The position numbers and the translations under genes were made by a program. A stretch of 64,000 nucleotides of DNA from Parietaria judaica. Taxonomy: Eukaryota > Streptophyta > Magnoliopsida > Rosales > Urticaceae. Location of the stretch: the NCBI GenBank assembly GCA_954871525.1, contig OX940861.1, positions 15,670,842 through 15,734,841 on the forward strand. The letters run 5' to 3'. The notes beneath the pieces were generated by a model. It was not told the DNA's origin. It did not search any database and saw nothing but the letters and a program-made list of their open reading frames with translations. This document shows positions 35,082 through 45,476 of this stretch, piece after piece (positions within the stretch are counted from its first letter, which is position 1; each line of letters opens with the position of its first letter).

Positions 35082-35104
35082 TATACTTTTCTTTATAATC
35101 ATTA

Positions 35105-35216
35105 TTGTGTAATGATAAGCCACGATACAATCATTCTTTATAATTATTATACTACTAACAATCATTCTTTATAATTCTTTATAATTATTATCATTACTGT
35201 GTAATGATAAGCCACG
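35105..35216. repeat. Direct repeat at the hAT-minisatellite junction
   Basis: TGTGTAATGATAAGCCACG occurs near 35105 and again at 35198, with CATTCTTTATAATTATTAT phrases between. The second copy runs straight into the minisatellite (CACGGCGC), so the duplication spans the junction. Confidence 0.75.
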
Positions 35217-35405
35217 GCGCAACTGTCGCCTAAGACTGAAACTAATTAAGGCTCCTGGACCCTACCAGATCGACGGTAAGACCAGCGACACCACAAATAC
35301 ACGGCAAGGTATGGCCTTAGTCACGGCGCAACCGTCGCCTAAGACTGAAACTACCTAAGGCTCCTGGATCCTGCCGGTTCGACAACGGGGCCAGTGACGC
35401 CAGTA
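35213..35405. repeat. ~105-bp minisatellite in the Tat 3' region, right part
   Basis: The array seen at 32729-32993 resumes here with about two more units (ACGGCAAGGT at 35301). It confirms that the hAT fragment is nested in the array. Confidence 0.85.
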
Positions 35406-35761
35406 TACGTAATACATCCATAAAATCCAAACTTCACTTCCCCCTTATCCCTGACGATAAATATACACATATATAAAACACATTCGAAAAAGCAAAGCCG
35501 CCTTATATATTCACATCCAAAATCCAGTTACAGATTACAGACACAGGTCACAAACTACAGACTACCGAAGAAACAAGGGAAAAAAGCCCCACGTCACGAC
35601 CGACAATACCAAACTCTTCGAAGCTAAGGTCCCGAAGAAGGTGCTTCAGATCGTCGGAATCCAGAACGTCTTCACCTCATCTAGAGGACCTAATATCCCC
35701 CTCGGAAACTTTGTCAAGAGGACGCCGCTTTCCATACCCCCGAGTCGAGTCGAGGAGGGCC

Positions 35762-38493
35762 TTAAGACGAGAAGTCGATCAAGTCATCAACGTCGTCATC
35801 GCCGTGACCAGCATCTTGAGCCGGCGCTAGCACCTCTGGCATCGGAGCAGGAGCGGACAAAGGCAAAACGTTATAACCATATTCACCGACCGACGAAGGA
35901 GCATCGAAGGAGGACTGACCTGGGCACAGCGCCGCAACTCGGGAGTCATCGACAGAAGGAGGGTCATGTGGAGATAAAGGAGGGGAGTTGGGATCCTCGG
36001 CGGCTTTCCGTTCCCAATCCGCCGTGTTGCGGGTATACTCGTCACGAAGAGTGTACCACCTCTCGAGGTACGATCGAAGACCTTTGATCGTCGCATCGGC
36101 AGGGTGACCCTCTACCAAAAGGATATTGGCTCGACACCCGGCGAGGAGTCAATGAGAATTGACAGACTCATCGAGTGCCTGGCACCTCTCCGGCAGCCGA
36201 GCGAGTTTTCCCTGAGCCGTTATGAATAACTCCTGACGAGCGGCTCTCTCCTCGGCTACCTCTCCTCGGGCCTGCTCCAACTCCTCGTGTAACTCCGCAT
36301 TGATGTCCCTCTCCGCGAGAGCCTCCTGTTGAGCCGCCGCCAAATCCGACGAGTAAGTGGTGATCGCAGACTGAAACCGTCGCAGTTGGGCGAAAATCTC
36401 CTACCACGTCGGTGACTCGAGCCTCTTCAATGATAAACGAGGCGACCAGCCTTTACCCGGAGCTCCGCATTGAGGGCACCCTCGGCGGCACCATGAAGTT
36501 CTTGCTCGTCGGCTAACTGAGCCTCGACTTGCCGTCGGATTCTCGCTTCGTTTTCGAGCCTGAAGTTCGATTCGCCGAGTGAAACAATCACTTCGACGAG
36601 CTTCAAAGTTGATTCCTTGGCAGCATCCCGAGACTCCTGTTCACCGAGGATAGCCCTCTCAAGCTGAAGCTCAGCATCAGAAAGTTGCCCACAAAGAAAG
36701 GAGGAGTAAGTCAGTAAAAATAAGCAAAACAAAATCGGAAAGAACAAATATGAGACCATACCTGTTGACGAAGCTCGTCAACCTGAAAAGCCGAGGCCTC
36801 CTGTTGAGCGAGAAACAAATCATTCTCCCGCGCCAAGCTCCAAAAGACGTCGGCGACAAAGCCAGCATAGTCGGGGCTATTGTCGAGGGGATGGAATGAA
36901 GAGCTAGGAAGACGGTCGGAAGAAGCCAAGGATAGATCCCTGGAAGCAGCAACGGCATAGGCCGACTACTCATCAAGAGATGAGTCTGCAAGAGGCACCG
37001 GAGGGAGAAAATTGGCTACGGTCCGACTATCCGTGGCGCGCGGAGTCTCGTTAGGGGACGGCCCCGATGGCCATCCGCCCGATAGCCAATGACTCGAAGA
37101 TGAAGGGGAAGACGCAACAGCAAGGGCTCGGGAAGGCCCAAGATCCGGAGGAAGAGGAGAGGATTGGGCGCTAGGAATGCGCGAGACTTCAACAAGGTCG
37201 GGTTGCGAGGGCTCGCAACCTGACGGCGACAAGGGAGACGGACTCTCCTCGATAGTGGGCGCCGACGGGACAATAATCGGCGATGGCTCTTGTCGAGCGA
37301 CGAGAGAGCCCGAGGCCTCCCCATAAGGAGGAGATGTATCCTCGCAACTAGGCGAGGAAGATGGGCCAATGTGGAAAAATCAGAAGGGGGAGATCGGCTA
37401 AACTGAGAAAATGAGGCAAGAGCGGGCTCGATGGGCGTCGCCAAGATAACCTCGGTGACAGCAGCCGAGGGGACAACTAGATCCGTAGATGAAGTATCGA
37501 GCCCAGCGGAAGCGTTGACCGAAAAGGCCTCAGTCTCGACCGAAAAGGCCTCAGACCTCTCCTTGCCCTGACTAGCCTTGGCCGCAACCCCTGATGAGGT
37601 CATCTGGGGAAGGGCCGGCGTGACAAAATCAACCATTGGCTTCTTCAGGAGGGGAGCCAGATGGCTCGGCAGCTGGTTGAATACCTGGAGAGAAATCGGG
37701 TCGAGGCCTCTTCTCCTTCTTCTTCGACGGCCCCGCCTGAGGCGGGGGCCTTGGGCTTAATCTCACGAGAGTAGCCCTTCGGGAGTAGTGTGTTGGGGGT
37801 GAGGGCCGAGGATCATGGATTCCCGATACACCCTCGATTCGCGGATTCGTCGATAGGTGAAATCTCCCCATCGACGAGCTTTGTTGGAGACAAGAGCCTT
37901 GTGCAGCTGGGTAAATCGGTTGGGGGCGGTAGTCGGCTTCCATCGGGGAACGTCCGACACTAGCACAGTGGGAAGTCTCGAGTAGTTGGGGCCAAAGGTG
38001 TTGGGGTGCACCGTACGAAGAAGAATCGGTCGGTCCACCCCGTCTCCTTGGAAGGCATATCCAGGAGGAGGTGCTCCCGAAAGCGATGCGACACGAGAAA
38101 CCTCCCCAAATTTTGAGGGTTGCGCGACACATAAAAAAGCCGCATGAGATCCTCGAGAGTGACCTGTTGCCGCTCCTCGCAAGCAATGACTAAGGTGTAG
38201 AGCAGGCACCGGATCACATTCGGACCAACTTGGGTGATCGGAAGTCTGTGGGAATACAAGTATGCCAGAATCAAGTTGGGGACAGGAGGGTAAAGACCGG
38301 CGTCGCAAAAAAAGGTCTCATACATACAGACCCACCCCGGCAGAGCATGCTCAGCGAGCTTGCCCTTGACCGGAAGGCGCACCGAGACATTTTCCCTCAG
38401 GAAATGCCTCCCCGCCAACTGGTCCAGAGCCCCCTAAGACATGGTGTTTTCCGGCGAACCGATCAGGAACACGTTGACAGATGGAGGAGCCAT
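35762..38493 (-). pseudogene. Antisense ORF of the Tat element (gypsy-type Transposase_28-like, coiled coil)
   Basis: On the strand opposite to pol a gene-like series of frames runs from an ATG at 38493 down to a stop at 35762. The first part (HFLRENVSVRLPVKG, PPVPNLILAYLYSHRLPI, FYVSRNPQNLGRFLVSHR) resembles the putative gypsy-type transposon domain found in plant annotations. A serine/proline-rich middle follows (37636-37016). Then come coiled-coil segments (DAELQLERAILGEQESRDAA, AELHEELEQARGEVAEERAA) and an acidic end (GHGDDDVDDLIDFSS). A plausible intron (GTATGG ... CTTCAG) lies at about 36665-36761. A TAG 18 codons from the ATG and several shifts break it. Antisense ORFs at this place are known in Tat elements; their function is not established. 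Confidence 0.7.
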
Positions 38494-39093
38494 GAGGAGG
38501 AAGAGATTGGTGACCGGGAAAGGCGAGGATATAAGAGTTAAAGGCTCACCGGAAATCAAATGGAAAGAAGATTAGGGAAGAATCAGGTCAGCGATTGAGG
38601 GGAAATGAGGGGAAAATGAAAGAAAAGAAAAGGGGGAATATAAATGAGGACGAATATAAGGGATGCGAAGAGGCGCGACCCGATCCAACGGACCAGAAAC
38701 AAAAGGCGACGAGCGAAGCAATGGCCAGGATGAAGCGTCGTTACGACTCCCTAGGCATACTCGAGTGAGACATGACGTGTCATAAATGAGGCGTAAGGGC
38801 TTTTTACCTGCCCAAGGCTGGCACGGCCTACGAGGTGACTCGAGACAGACCTAAAACTGACATATGGATGATGGAAGTCAAAAGGCCTTCGCTGGAAGAG
38901 CCCCCGACAGAGGGTCCTCGGCGGAAAGCCCTCGACAGAGTGCCTTCGCCAGAGAGCCCTCGACAGGGGGTCCTCGACGGAGAACGCTCGACGGAGAGTC
39001 CTCGATAAAAGGCCCCGACAGAAACCCGTCTACGATAACTTTCGTCGGATCGCAGTTTCGCCCTCAAATTGTACCAAGTGACCAACACTTGAT

Positions 39094-39109
39094 AAAATTG
39101 GGGGCTGAC
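39094..39109 (+). promoter_or_regulatory. Polypurine tract of the Tat element
   Basis: AAAATTGGGGGCTGAC abuts the right LTR at 39110. A purine-rich, G-rich stretch in this position primes plus-strand synthesis in LTR retrotransposons. Confidence 0.75.
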
Positions 39110-39516
39110 TGTTGAGGTCGGATCCCCTCAACCAATAGCAAAGCGACGTTCGAAGGAGCGACAGGATGACGAGGCAAAGAGAGGGGGGAGTAGCGTCGAC
39201 GGTACGAGCGAGGAGAGGGCCACAATGAAGCGTCGACGGCACAGAGAGAGTCGAGGAGACTCTGGCGCGACGGGAGGTGTTAACAGATGGGACAAACATT
39301 TAATGCTAGGGCATGCCTCAATGGGAAGAGCATTAAATGATTGAGCAGGCCTCGATAGGACGAGCATTAAATGCTGTCATGCCTAACCGCACCTATCCAC
39401 CTCGGGAGTAACCCCAAATCGCCATCTTTTCCTGGCTAATAAACAGAAGAAACCGAGCTCTTTACTTTAAAAACAAGAGTAATCTTGTGATTGTTGAGTA
39501 TAGGAAACGTTCAACA
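39110..39516 (+). repeat. 3' LTR of the Tat element, shortened
   Basis: This 407-bp LTR matches the left LTR but lacks the 234 bases equivalent to 26625-26858 and some ~39-bp units. It ends GTTCAACA and is followed by the GTAGG target duplication. Confidence 0.93.
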
Positions 39517-39521
39517 GTAGG

Positions 39522-40750
39522 TAAAAAACAACAGCAGTTTCCAATAATTATTGTATCATATGAACATGAAAGTATGATCATAAGGATGATCAATCAAGCA
39601 ACATAATAATCTCTCGTTTACAGATATTCTTATAATATTAGGAAATCCTGTAAAGGTGATTCTCATTGTCGGCTAAAGTATTGTATCATCGTTTGACAGT
39701 TTATAGAATATATGTAATAAGTCTTCGGATTAGTTAATCATATTTATATTTATTATATAGGAAAAATGGGCATATATTCTGGTAGCATCAAAGTAAACTA
39801 ATAGTTCGGTTGGGTAGCAGATTATCAAACAAAAAATATATTATCCATATGTATTAAATATAGCTTGAATTTGAAATATGTATATGTGTTATTTGATGTT
39901 TACAGTAAATGGGCATATATTCTGGTAGCATCAAAGTAAATTAATATAGCTTGAATTTGAAATATGTATATGTTATGTATATGGGTAACAAAAAAATAGT
40001 ATTATTGTATTACAGTAAATTTTTTATAAATTACTATTATTAGGATAAAAAAATTATTATATTATTGAGGTTATTAATTTATCGAGATAAAAATGAATAA
40101 TATTAAGTAAAATCAAGATGATACAAATATATAATTTTATAAATTTACTATATTTATATACTTTATTCTTTTTAATAGATATATAATAAATAAACATACT
40201 TCTTATGATGTGAAACTTATTGTCATATAGTATCTGTATAGCAAAATAATTGGAATTTAATCAATTATATGGTTAGTAGCAAAAATAAAGCAGCTGATTC
40301 AGTAGCTCAAATTCAACCCCAAGTGGAATATTTAAATTTGAGATACGTTGAGCTTATAAATTGATCATGAAAGTTTACGAGTTCAATATATCACTCCATT
40401 TACTCCATTAATAATTTTTGAATTTGTATATTTAAAGATATATAAAATTCAAAGAAAAATTATATGTGAAATTTAACAAAATAACCTTTAATATTTTATT
40501 ATTTGCTAAAAATAATATCTATTACTTAACTTTTATGTTCTCAAGATACATCTTTGACTTTGTGGGTTCGAAATTTATAATAAAATATGCTTAATTTATG
40601 TTTTAAATTTTTTTAAAAATTAATTTTTATTTAAAAAACTAAAAATTACGTAGCAAAAAATAAAGAAAGAAATATTTGTCGAGCTTTTAATTAAAAAAAT
40701 ATTTATTTATGTAGAAAGAAAAATCAGAAACTTAAAAAATATTCATGTAT
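39522..40750. other. AT-rich gene-free stretch with a local duplication
   Basis: No gene is seen. A block around AATGGGCATATATTCTGGTA plus the next ~20 bases occurs at 39766 and again at 39907. An adjoining TAGCTTGAATTTGAAATATG phrase also occurs twice, so a ~140-bp segment is partly duplicated. The rest is AT-rich without element ends. Confidence 0.5.
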
Positions 40751-40758
40751 GTCCAAAC

Positions 40759-40989
40759 TAGTGGCGGAAGCATTTGAAGAGGGGAGGTGGTTCAAACTAC
40801 CCCCTCAAAAAAAAAAAAATTGTACAATAATACCCAATTTTTATTTTTAGTGTAATTTCACATAAAATTTTAGTTAAGCTCCCCTTAACTATCACCAAAA
40901 TTTAAATATAACACCCTCAAGTTAAGTTTTGACAAAAAAAAAAAATTATATCTAGCCCCCCCGGTACATAATTTCTGGTTCCGCCACTG
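40759..40989. mobile_element. hAT-type MITE with 8-bp target duplication
   Basis: The 231-bp element has inverted ends: TAGTGGCGGAA on the left and the complement of CAGTGGCGGAACCAG on the right. The 8-bp duplication GTCCAAAC flanks it perfectly at 40751-40758 and 40990-40997. Eight-base duplications and CAGTGGCGG ends are characteristic of hAT elements. There is no ORF; two poly(A) runs and CCCC patches fill the interior. Confidence 0.88.
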
Positions 40990-40997
40990 GTCCAAAC

Positions 40998-41510
40998 TTA
41001 ATATATATATATATATACTTACTACTTAATTAGCGCCTCGTAATAATATGGGGTTCTAGTTCTACAAAGTACAAACAATAACACTAACTATATATTAATA
41101 TTACGTAGTACGTATGGCATGACCTATTCAAAATTATATACACGATCTCCTCAATGTATCTTGTAATGTGTAACTGTAGTTACAGCTTGGATATAATTTA
41201 TACACGTGTCCAACATATAAGAGCACTAATCATCTAATATCGCGAAACCTTATGGCGCGTGGCAAGGTTTCTTTAACTCGTCGATACAATACAATATTAC
41301 AATATAGCGTAATTAAGTTGAGAGGAAAATAAAAATTCAAATGTATAAATGAAATAAAAGTTGCATATAATTAAGCAAAAATATAGTGTAATATGTACGA
41401 CATGTAACACGTTCCTCCATTATTATGGAACAACTTAACCTTCGCGACAGCTGGGACTTTATAGCCTTTTCTTTTGTATATTTTTATCAATATAATGAAT
41501 TAATACTTTT

Positions 41511-41566
<56 letters not shown>

Positions 41567-41931
41567 CGATTACTTAAGTAATAAATATTGGCAACTTATT
41601 TTTTAATGCCCATGTCCCCATTTCGCACATTCGAGAGAGGTCCCATGAATGATGCTACCAATTAATGAAGAAGAGATCACATGCTTTATTCAATATTTTA
41701 ATGCTATACTTAATTTATAGCATGGATCTGATAATAAATAATTTATCCAATGTGAAGTAACTTATTTTGTTTACTTACAAGATCTTGATCGAATCTGGAT
41801 ATTCGCAATTTGCGGGTTCCTATATATTTCATAAATAGAATCGAAATACTGTAATACCCCTTTATCTATATATTAACAATTTAACATATACGCATACTTT
41901 ATATTTCATAAATAGGATAAAAATCTTGTAC

Positions 41932-41974
<43 letters not shown>

Positions 41975-42604
41975 CATTAAAATCTATCCTTCATGTATAA
42001 CCATGCTTACCTGTCAAAAAAAAAAAAAAAAACCATGCTTACAATAAGTAACATATGATGCTCGTTCCGGCGAGTATGCCACCGGGCCCAGCCAGGGAAA
42101 AAGTGGGTGCCACGTACTCGTGCTCGATTGCTCTTTTTTTTTTTTTTTTTTACACACAGGATAGTCGTGGCTGGCGATGGTCGCGCCCGTGGCGTTTAAC
42201 CAGAGACCGAGTCCTAACTTTTTTTAAAAAAATTATTAGAGTATTATCCAACAAAAATTTTACAAATGAAAAAGCTAAAATAAATTTAATACAAAAAAAA
42301 ATCGATCCATAACCCACCCGCAATTCAAGACAAGCACATTCTACCCGTGCCCGTCGGCTCGTTTGAACACCGCTTACATCTTCTTAGACAAGAAAACTAT
42401 ATTATTCCATAGTAAAAACAAGTTCTTGGAAGAAAGCAGTATTTTTATTTTAATTTATAACTTTTCTAACTCTTTCATGATTTATTTTTTCTCGTTAATA
42501 TTTTCTTATTTGTATTATCTCTCCCAACAAATAGTCAAAGACTTTGCTCATTGCTAATAATAAATAAATAAATAAATAGGAAAAAAAAAAACTTGCATGT
42601 ATGT
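40998..42604. other. AT-rich gene-free stretch with microsatellites
   Basis: (TA)n runs lie at about 41513-41561 and 41935-41967, and poly(A)/poly(T) at 42017-42032 and 42135-42151. A GC-richer patch at 42055-42220 (TTCCGGCGAGTATGCCACCG) was not identified. No gene is supported. Confidence 0.5.
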
Positions 42605-42619
42605 CAATTCGCTGATACT

Positions 42620-42738
42620 TTTTTTTTTTTAAGGCAGTTTTGCCGCATGTGGGGATTGAACCCACAACCTCCACTTTGGAAGTTGTGTGGAATTACCACT
42701 AGGCTATCTTAGCCACTACCAATTCGCTTAGCCACTAC
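42620..42738 (-). mobile_element. tRNA-derived SINE with 15-bp target duplication
   Basis: On minus the element reads a tRNA-like head: an A-box-like TAGCCTAGTGGTAA, then a B-box-like GGTTCAATCC, followed by GCATGCGGCAAAAC-type sequence and a poly(A) tail (poly(T) at 42619-42630 on plus). A perfect 15-base duplication CAATTCGCTGATACT flanks it (42605-42619 and 42739-42753). The head contains a small internal duplication (CTTAGCCACTACCAATTCG twice at 42709-42747). The two boxes form an internal RNA polymerase III promoter. It is too short and unfolded to be a tRNA gene. Confidence 0.82.
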
Positions 42739-42753
42739 CAATTCGCTGATACT

Positions 42754-43903
42754 CGATGGTTGGTTAAGTACTTAAGTTTTGCTTTTAATCATAAATAGGA
42801 ATATTATAGGCTCTTTTTATTTAACTGTTTGCCAATATATACATTGACAAGTTGATTCGCCAAGTTGGGTTGAAAATGAATGCATCGTAACATTTCTTTA
42901 TCAAATGTCAAAGTGGTCTCAAATTTGTCAAACAAGCTTTTCTTCTTTATATACCACGTTTAGCTTGTAAGATTCGCATTTAGCACGTACGCAAACACAA
43001 GATTATTATTATGTATACTATAGAAGATAATCATCTCTATCAAAGATTTATATTAAAGTACATCAGTTCATGCATTAATAAGCATCGGTATACGTTCATG
43101 ATTTGGAACCGATAAGAATATGTATCTATCTATGTATGATGTCTATCTATCGGTACACCTTCAAAGCACTGAAAACTCTGAATACATTATTATTCATAAT
43201 TTTATATTATTCTAAAGAAATAGATTGCTTGCGTATCGATGACATAACAACTTTTCTTTTCTTTGTGGAAAAAAAAAAAAAGAAAGAAAGAAAAAGAAGT
43301 AAACAGAAATAGAAAAAAACATAGTTCTGTGAGTGTCGTGTGTATTAAAAATAAGAATATCAGTATTCTTTACTCAATATAGCTTTTATGTTGATCCGAT
43401 TCGTAAGTGGGAAATGGGTTGGCAGTGGCACATAGATCCCATAAATTTCTGTAGATGTTTGATCATTTTTTCCTTCTTAAATTTCTCCAACATAAACTTA
43501 TTTAAACCCGGGCAGCGGTCTCGGGAGTAGGACCTGCCCGCAAGAATTCGGGTTGCCGAACCTATTTATTTAACGCTTCATTGGCCTCGGACCTCAATTT
43601 GAGCATGTCCACCCCCGGGACACCTGGCATTTACCATGTAAATACGGTGCTTTGAAAATGAGAAATTGCGGCGGAGAAATTATTGGAGATCGAAAGTGAC
43701 TTATCTTCGAAATCGCATTCTCAATTAATGCCTAATTAGTAGTTTATATTTCTTAGTATTGTTTTAGATTTCCTAAGTTATTAGTTCCTAAGTTAATTAA
43801 TATTTAGTATTTCCTAAGTTGTTAGTTCTTAAGTTAATTTGGTATTCCGTAAGTTGTAAGTTCCTAAATTAATTATTATTTTGTATTTTCTAAGTTTACC
43901 TAA
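42754..43903. other. Gene-free stretch before the solo LTR
   Basis: No gene is visible. Positions 43505-43620 are GC-richer (CCCGGGCAGCGGTCTCGGGAG) and resemble a decayed element end. Positions 43735-43900 repeat TTCCTAAGTT-type phrases about six times. Confidence 0.45.
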
Positions 43904-45476
43904 TGTTAATGCATAAAAATGGCTTTAATTTAAGGTCGGATCCAAGGTTCGGGCCCCGAGCTGGACCCGGTGAACACTTGGATAGTTGAATGTTGAGTCA
44001 ATGCAAGTTGACTTAGCTGAAGGCGGATAGTCACTTCCAGCGAGGCATGAGCTGTCCTGATGATCGTTGACTTGAAGTAGTCGTCTCTGACGAACCTCTG
44101 AGTAAGGAAATCTCCATAGAATTGGATCTATGGTGAGCCCTAGGCTCAAAATCGTCGACCTTGGCGGCGTCGTCCTTGATGGTAAGATGTTCCTGTAACC
44201 TGCACATGTAGAACACGTCTAGGAGAATCGGAGGATTGAGCCTCTGAAGCCTCTCTGACGCTTGTCATTGAATATGCTTGACGACAGGGAAATGATAAGG
44301 GGTAAAAATATTTGATGCCGAACCTCATGAAAGGCTGCCTACGTACCCTTTAAAGGGATCAGTTCATCACGTAGTTCAAAGTGGAAGGTTAGGGCGTAAG
44401 TACCTGAGCTTGCCTGGGCAAGCCGGGAGCTGATTGCGGAGACGGGAGTCTCTGTCGACATGGCTAGATGGCGAAGCTAGTTGCATCAACTAGGTGCCAT
44501 GGCTAGGAGGTGTCGAGGCGACATGCCTTGGGCGGCATGTCTAGGTGGTGGACCAAGTCGCCACAATGACGACTTATGAGGTCATGCATCGATGTCAAAG
44601 ACCCTTGGCAACCAAGGACCATAGCTTTGACAAGATCAGGCGTTGACAACGATCGAAGGTCGGCAAAGCACGACGATCGGCAAGGGTCGAATGTCGACAT
44701 GGGTCGAGTATCGACATGGGTTGAATGTCATCCTTGTTCCTGACGAGCCAAGATAGGCGAGACCCCGATGAGCGGAGTGTCGGAACCCGACTCGTAGGAA
44801 GAAAGAGAATTCTAGAGAGAGAATCTCTCATTTTAGAGAGAGAATTCCGAGTGTGGAAAAGTGTGTAAAATGAGGAGGAGAAACCTCCTATTTATACGAA
44901 AATGTGGTGACCATTTCTCCCTGAATCAAGGAGATTAGTGGTGAATGTCATTCCTTGGTGACCAAGGATGAGTGCGCCATGCGCCTTATCCGGAGAGAGG
45001 TCGTCATGCTCCTTCGTCGGGCGTAGTGGTCGTCATTCCTTTAGCATTGTCCGTCGCCTAGGTATATTGCATGCGCAAACCTCTTCTCGGCCATAAGACG
45101 AGAGAAAGGTTGTCAGACGCACCTAGGGTTGTCGTAGCTTCCTTGGGTCGTCGAGATCCGCCTTGTCGCCAATGGCCTTGAAGGATGTCGAGATCATAAC
45201 GCCTTGTCGTTGGTGGCCTTGAGGGTTGTCGAGACCATAACGCCTTGTCGCCAATGGCCTTGAGGGATGTTGAGATCATAACGCCTTGTCGCCGGTGGCC
45301 TTGAGGGTTGTCATCGCTTAACTGGTCGCCCCGACCAGCTCTCAGAGATGTCCCTGTGGCATTCGGGCTTCGCCAGATGGGCTTGAGATTGGGCTAATGG
45401 GCCTTGACTTTGTTAGTCGGTTTTGACTTTCGTCAATGGGCCCAAATTTTACATATCTCGAAAAATGCACATAACA
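43904..45476 (-). mobile_element. Solo LTR, 1573 bp
   Basis: The element starts TGTTAATGCATAAAAATGG and ends AATGCACATAACA, giving TG...CA ends with a short inverted match. The flanks CCTAA (43899-43903) and CGTAA (45477-45481) form a 5-bp target duplication with one mismatch. The minus strand carries TATAAATAGG at about 44884-44893, which sets its orientation. There is no gag or pol. Related pieces lie at 132-644 and 15881-16860. Solo LTRs arise by recombination between the two LTRs of one element. The internal region of this family is not in the window. Confidence 0.78.
45161..45324. repeat. 41-bp minisatellite, four units, in the solo LTR
   Basis: Units start CCTTGTCG at 45161, 45202, 45243 and 45284, an exact 41-base period. 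Each has TGGCCTTGA[A/G]GG followed by TGTYGAGA and CATAACG. Units alternate between AAT and GGT variants, suggesting duplication of a dimer. Confidence 0.92.

Larger units (their letters stand above)
32994..35212 (-). mobile_element. hAT transposon fragment nested in the Tat element
   Basis: A TAGGGGTTCAACC end and about 180 bases of GGTACCCGG/ATCCGG degenerate repeats start the element on the left. A hAT transposase is read on minus. The N-terminal BED zinc finger and the opposite terminus are missing. The right junction is AT-rich sequence carrying a 50-bp (AT)n and a 92-bp duplication, after which the minisatellite resumes. The interrupted minisatellite shows that the hAT came after the array formed. 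Confidence 0.85.
26214..39516 (+). mobile_element. Ty3/gypsy LTR retrotransposon of Tat type, 13.3 kb, degenerate
   Basis: Both LTRs begin TGTTGAG and end CAACA, and a perfect 5-bp target duplication GTAGG flanks them (26209-26213 and 39517-39521). A primer site follows the left LTR and a polypurine tract (AAAATTGGGGGCTGAC) precedes the right one. The order is gag, protease, RT, RNase H, a second archaeal-type RNase H, then integrase. That second RNase H marks the Tat lineage. The 6.5 kb between integrase and the 3' LTR carries a minisatellite, a nested hAT fragment and an antisense ORF, another Tat habit. Stops and shifts in gag, RT and integrase make it non-autonomous. Confidence 0.95.

Noticed and set aside
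34876..35130. A minus-strand ORF with repeated Tyr-Ile codons
   Set aside because: It is the translation of the (AT)n microsatellite at 35029-35078.
35641..36087. A 148-codon plus-strand ORF in the Tat 3' region
   Set aside because: It is antisense to the end of the antisense coiled-coil gene, which has the more protein-like composition (acidic tail, coiled coil). The plus frame is Arg/His-rich and domainless.
42631..42720. A possible tRNA gene on minus
   Set aside because: A- and B-box-like motifs are present, but I cannot pair an acceptor stem. There is a poly(A) and a 15-base duplication, so a SINE explains it better.
45161..45324. Regularly spaced repeats resembling a CRISPR array
   Set aside because: The 41-base units are contiguous without unique spacers, lie in a plant LTR, and no cas gene exists. 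It is a minisatellite.
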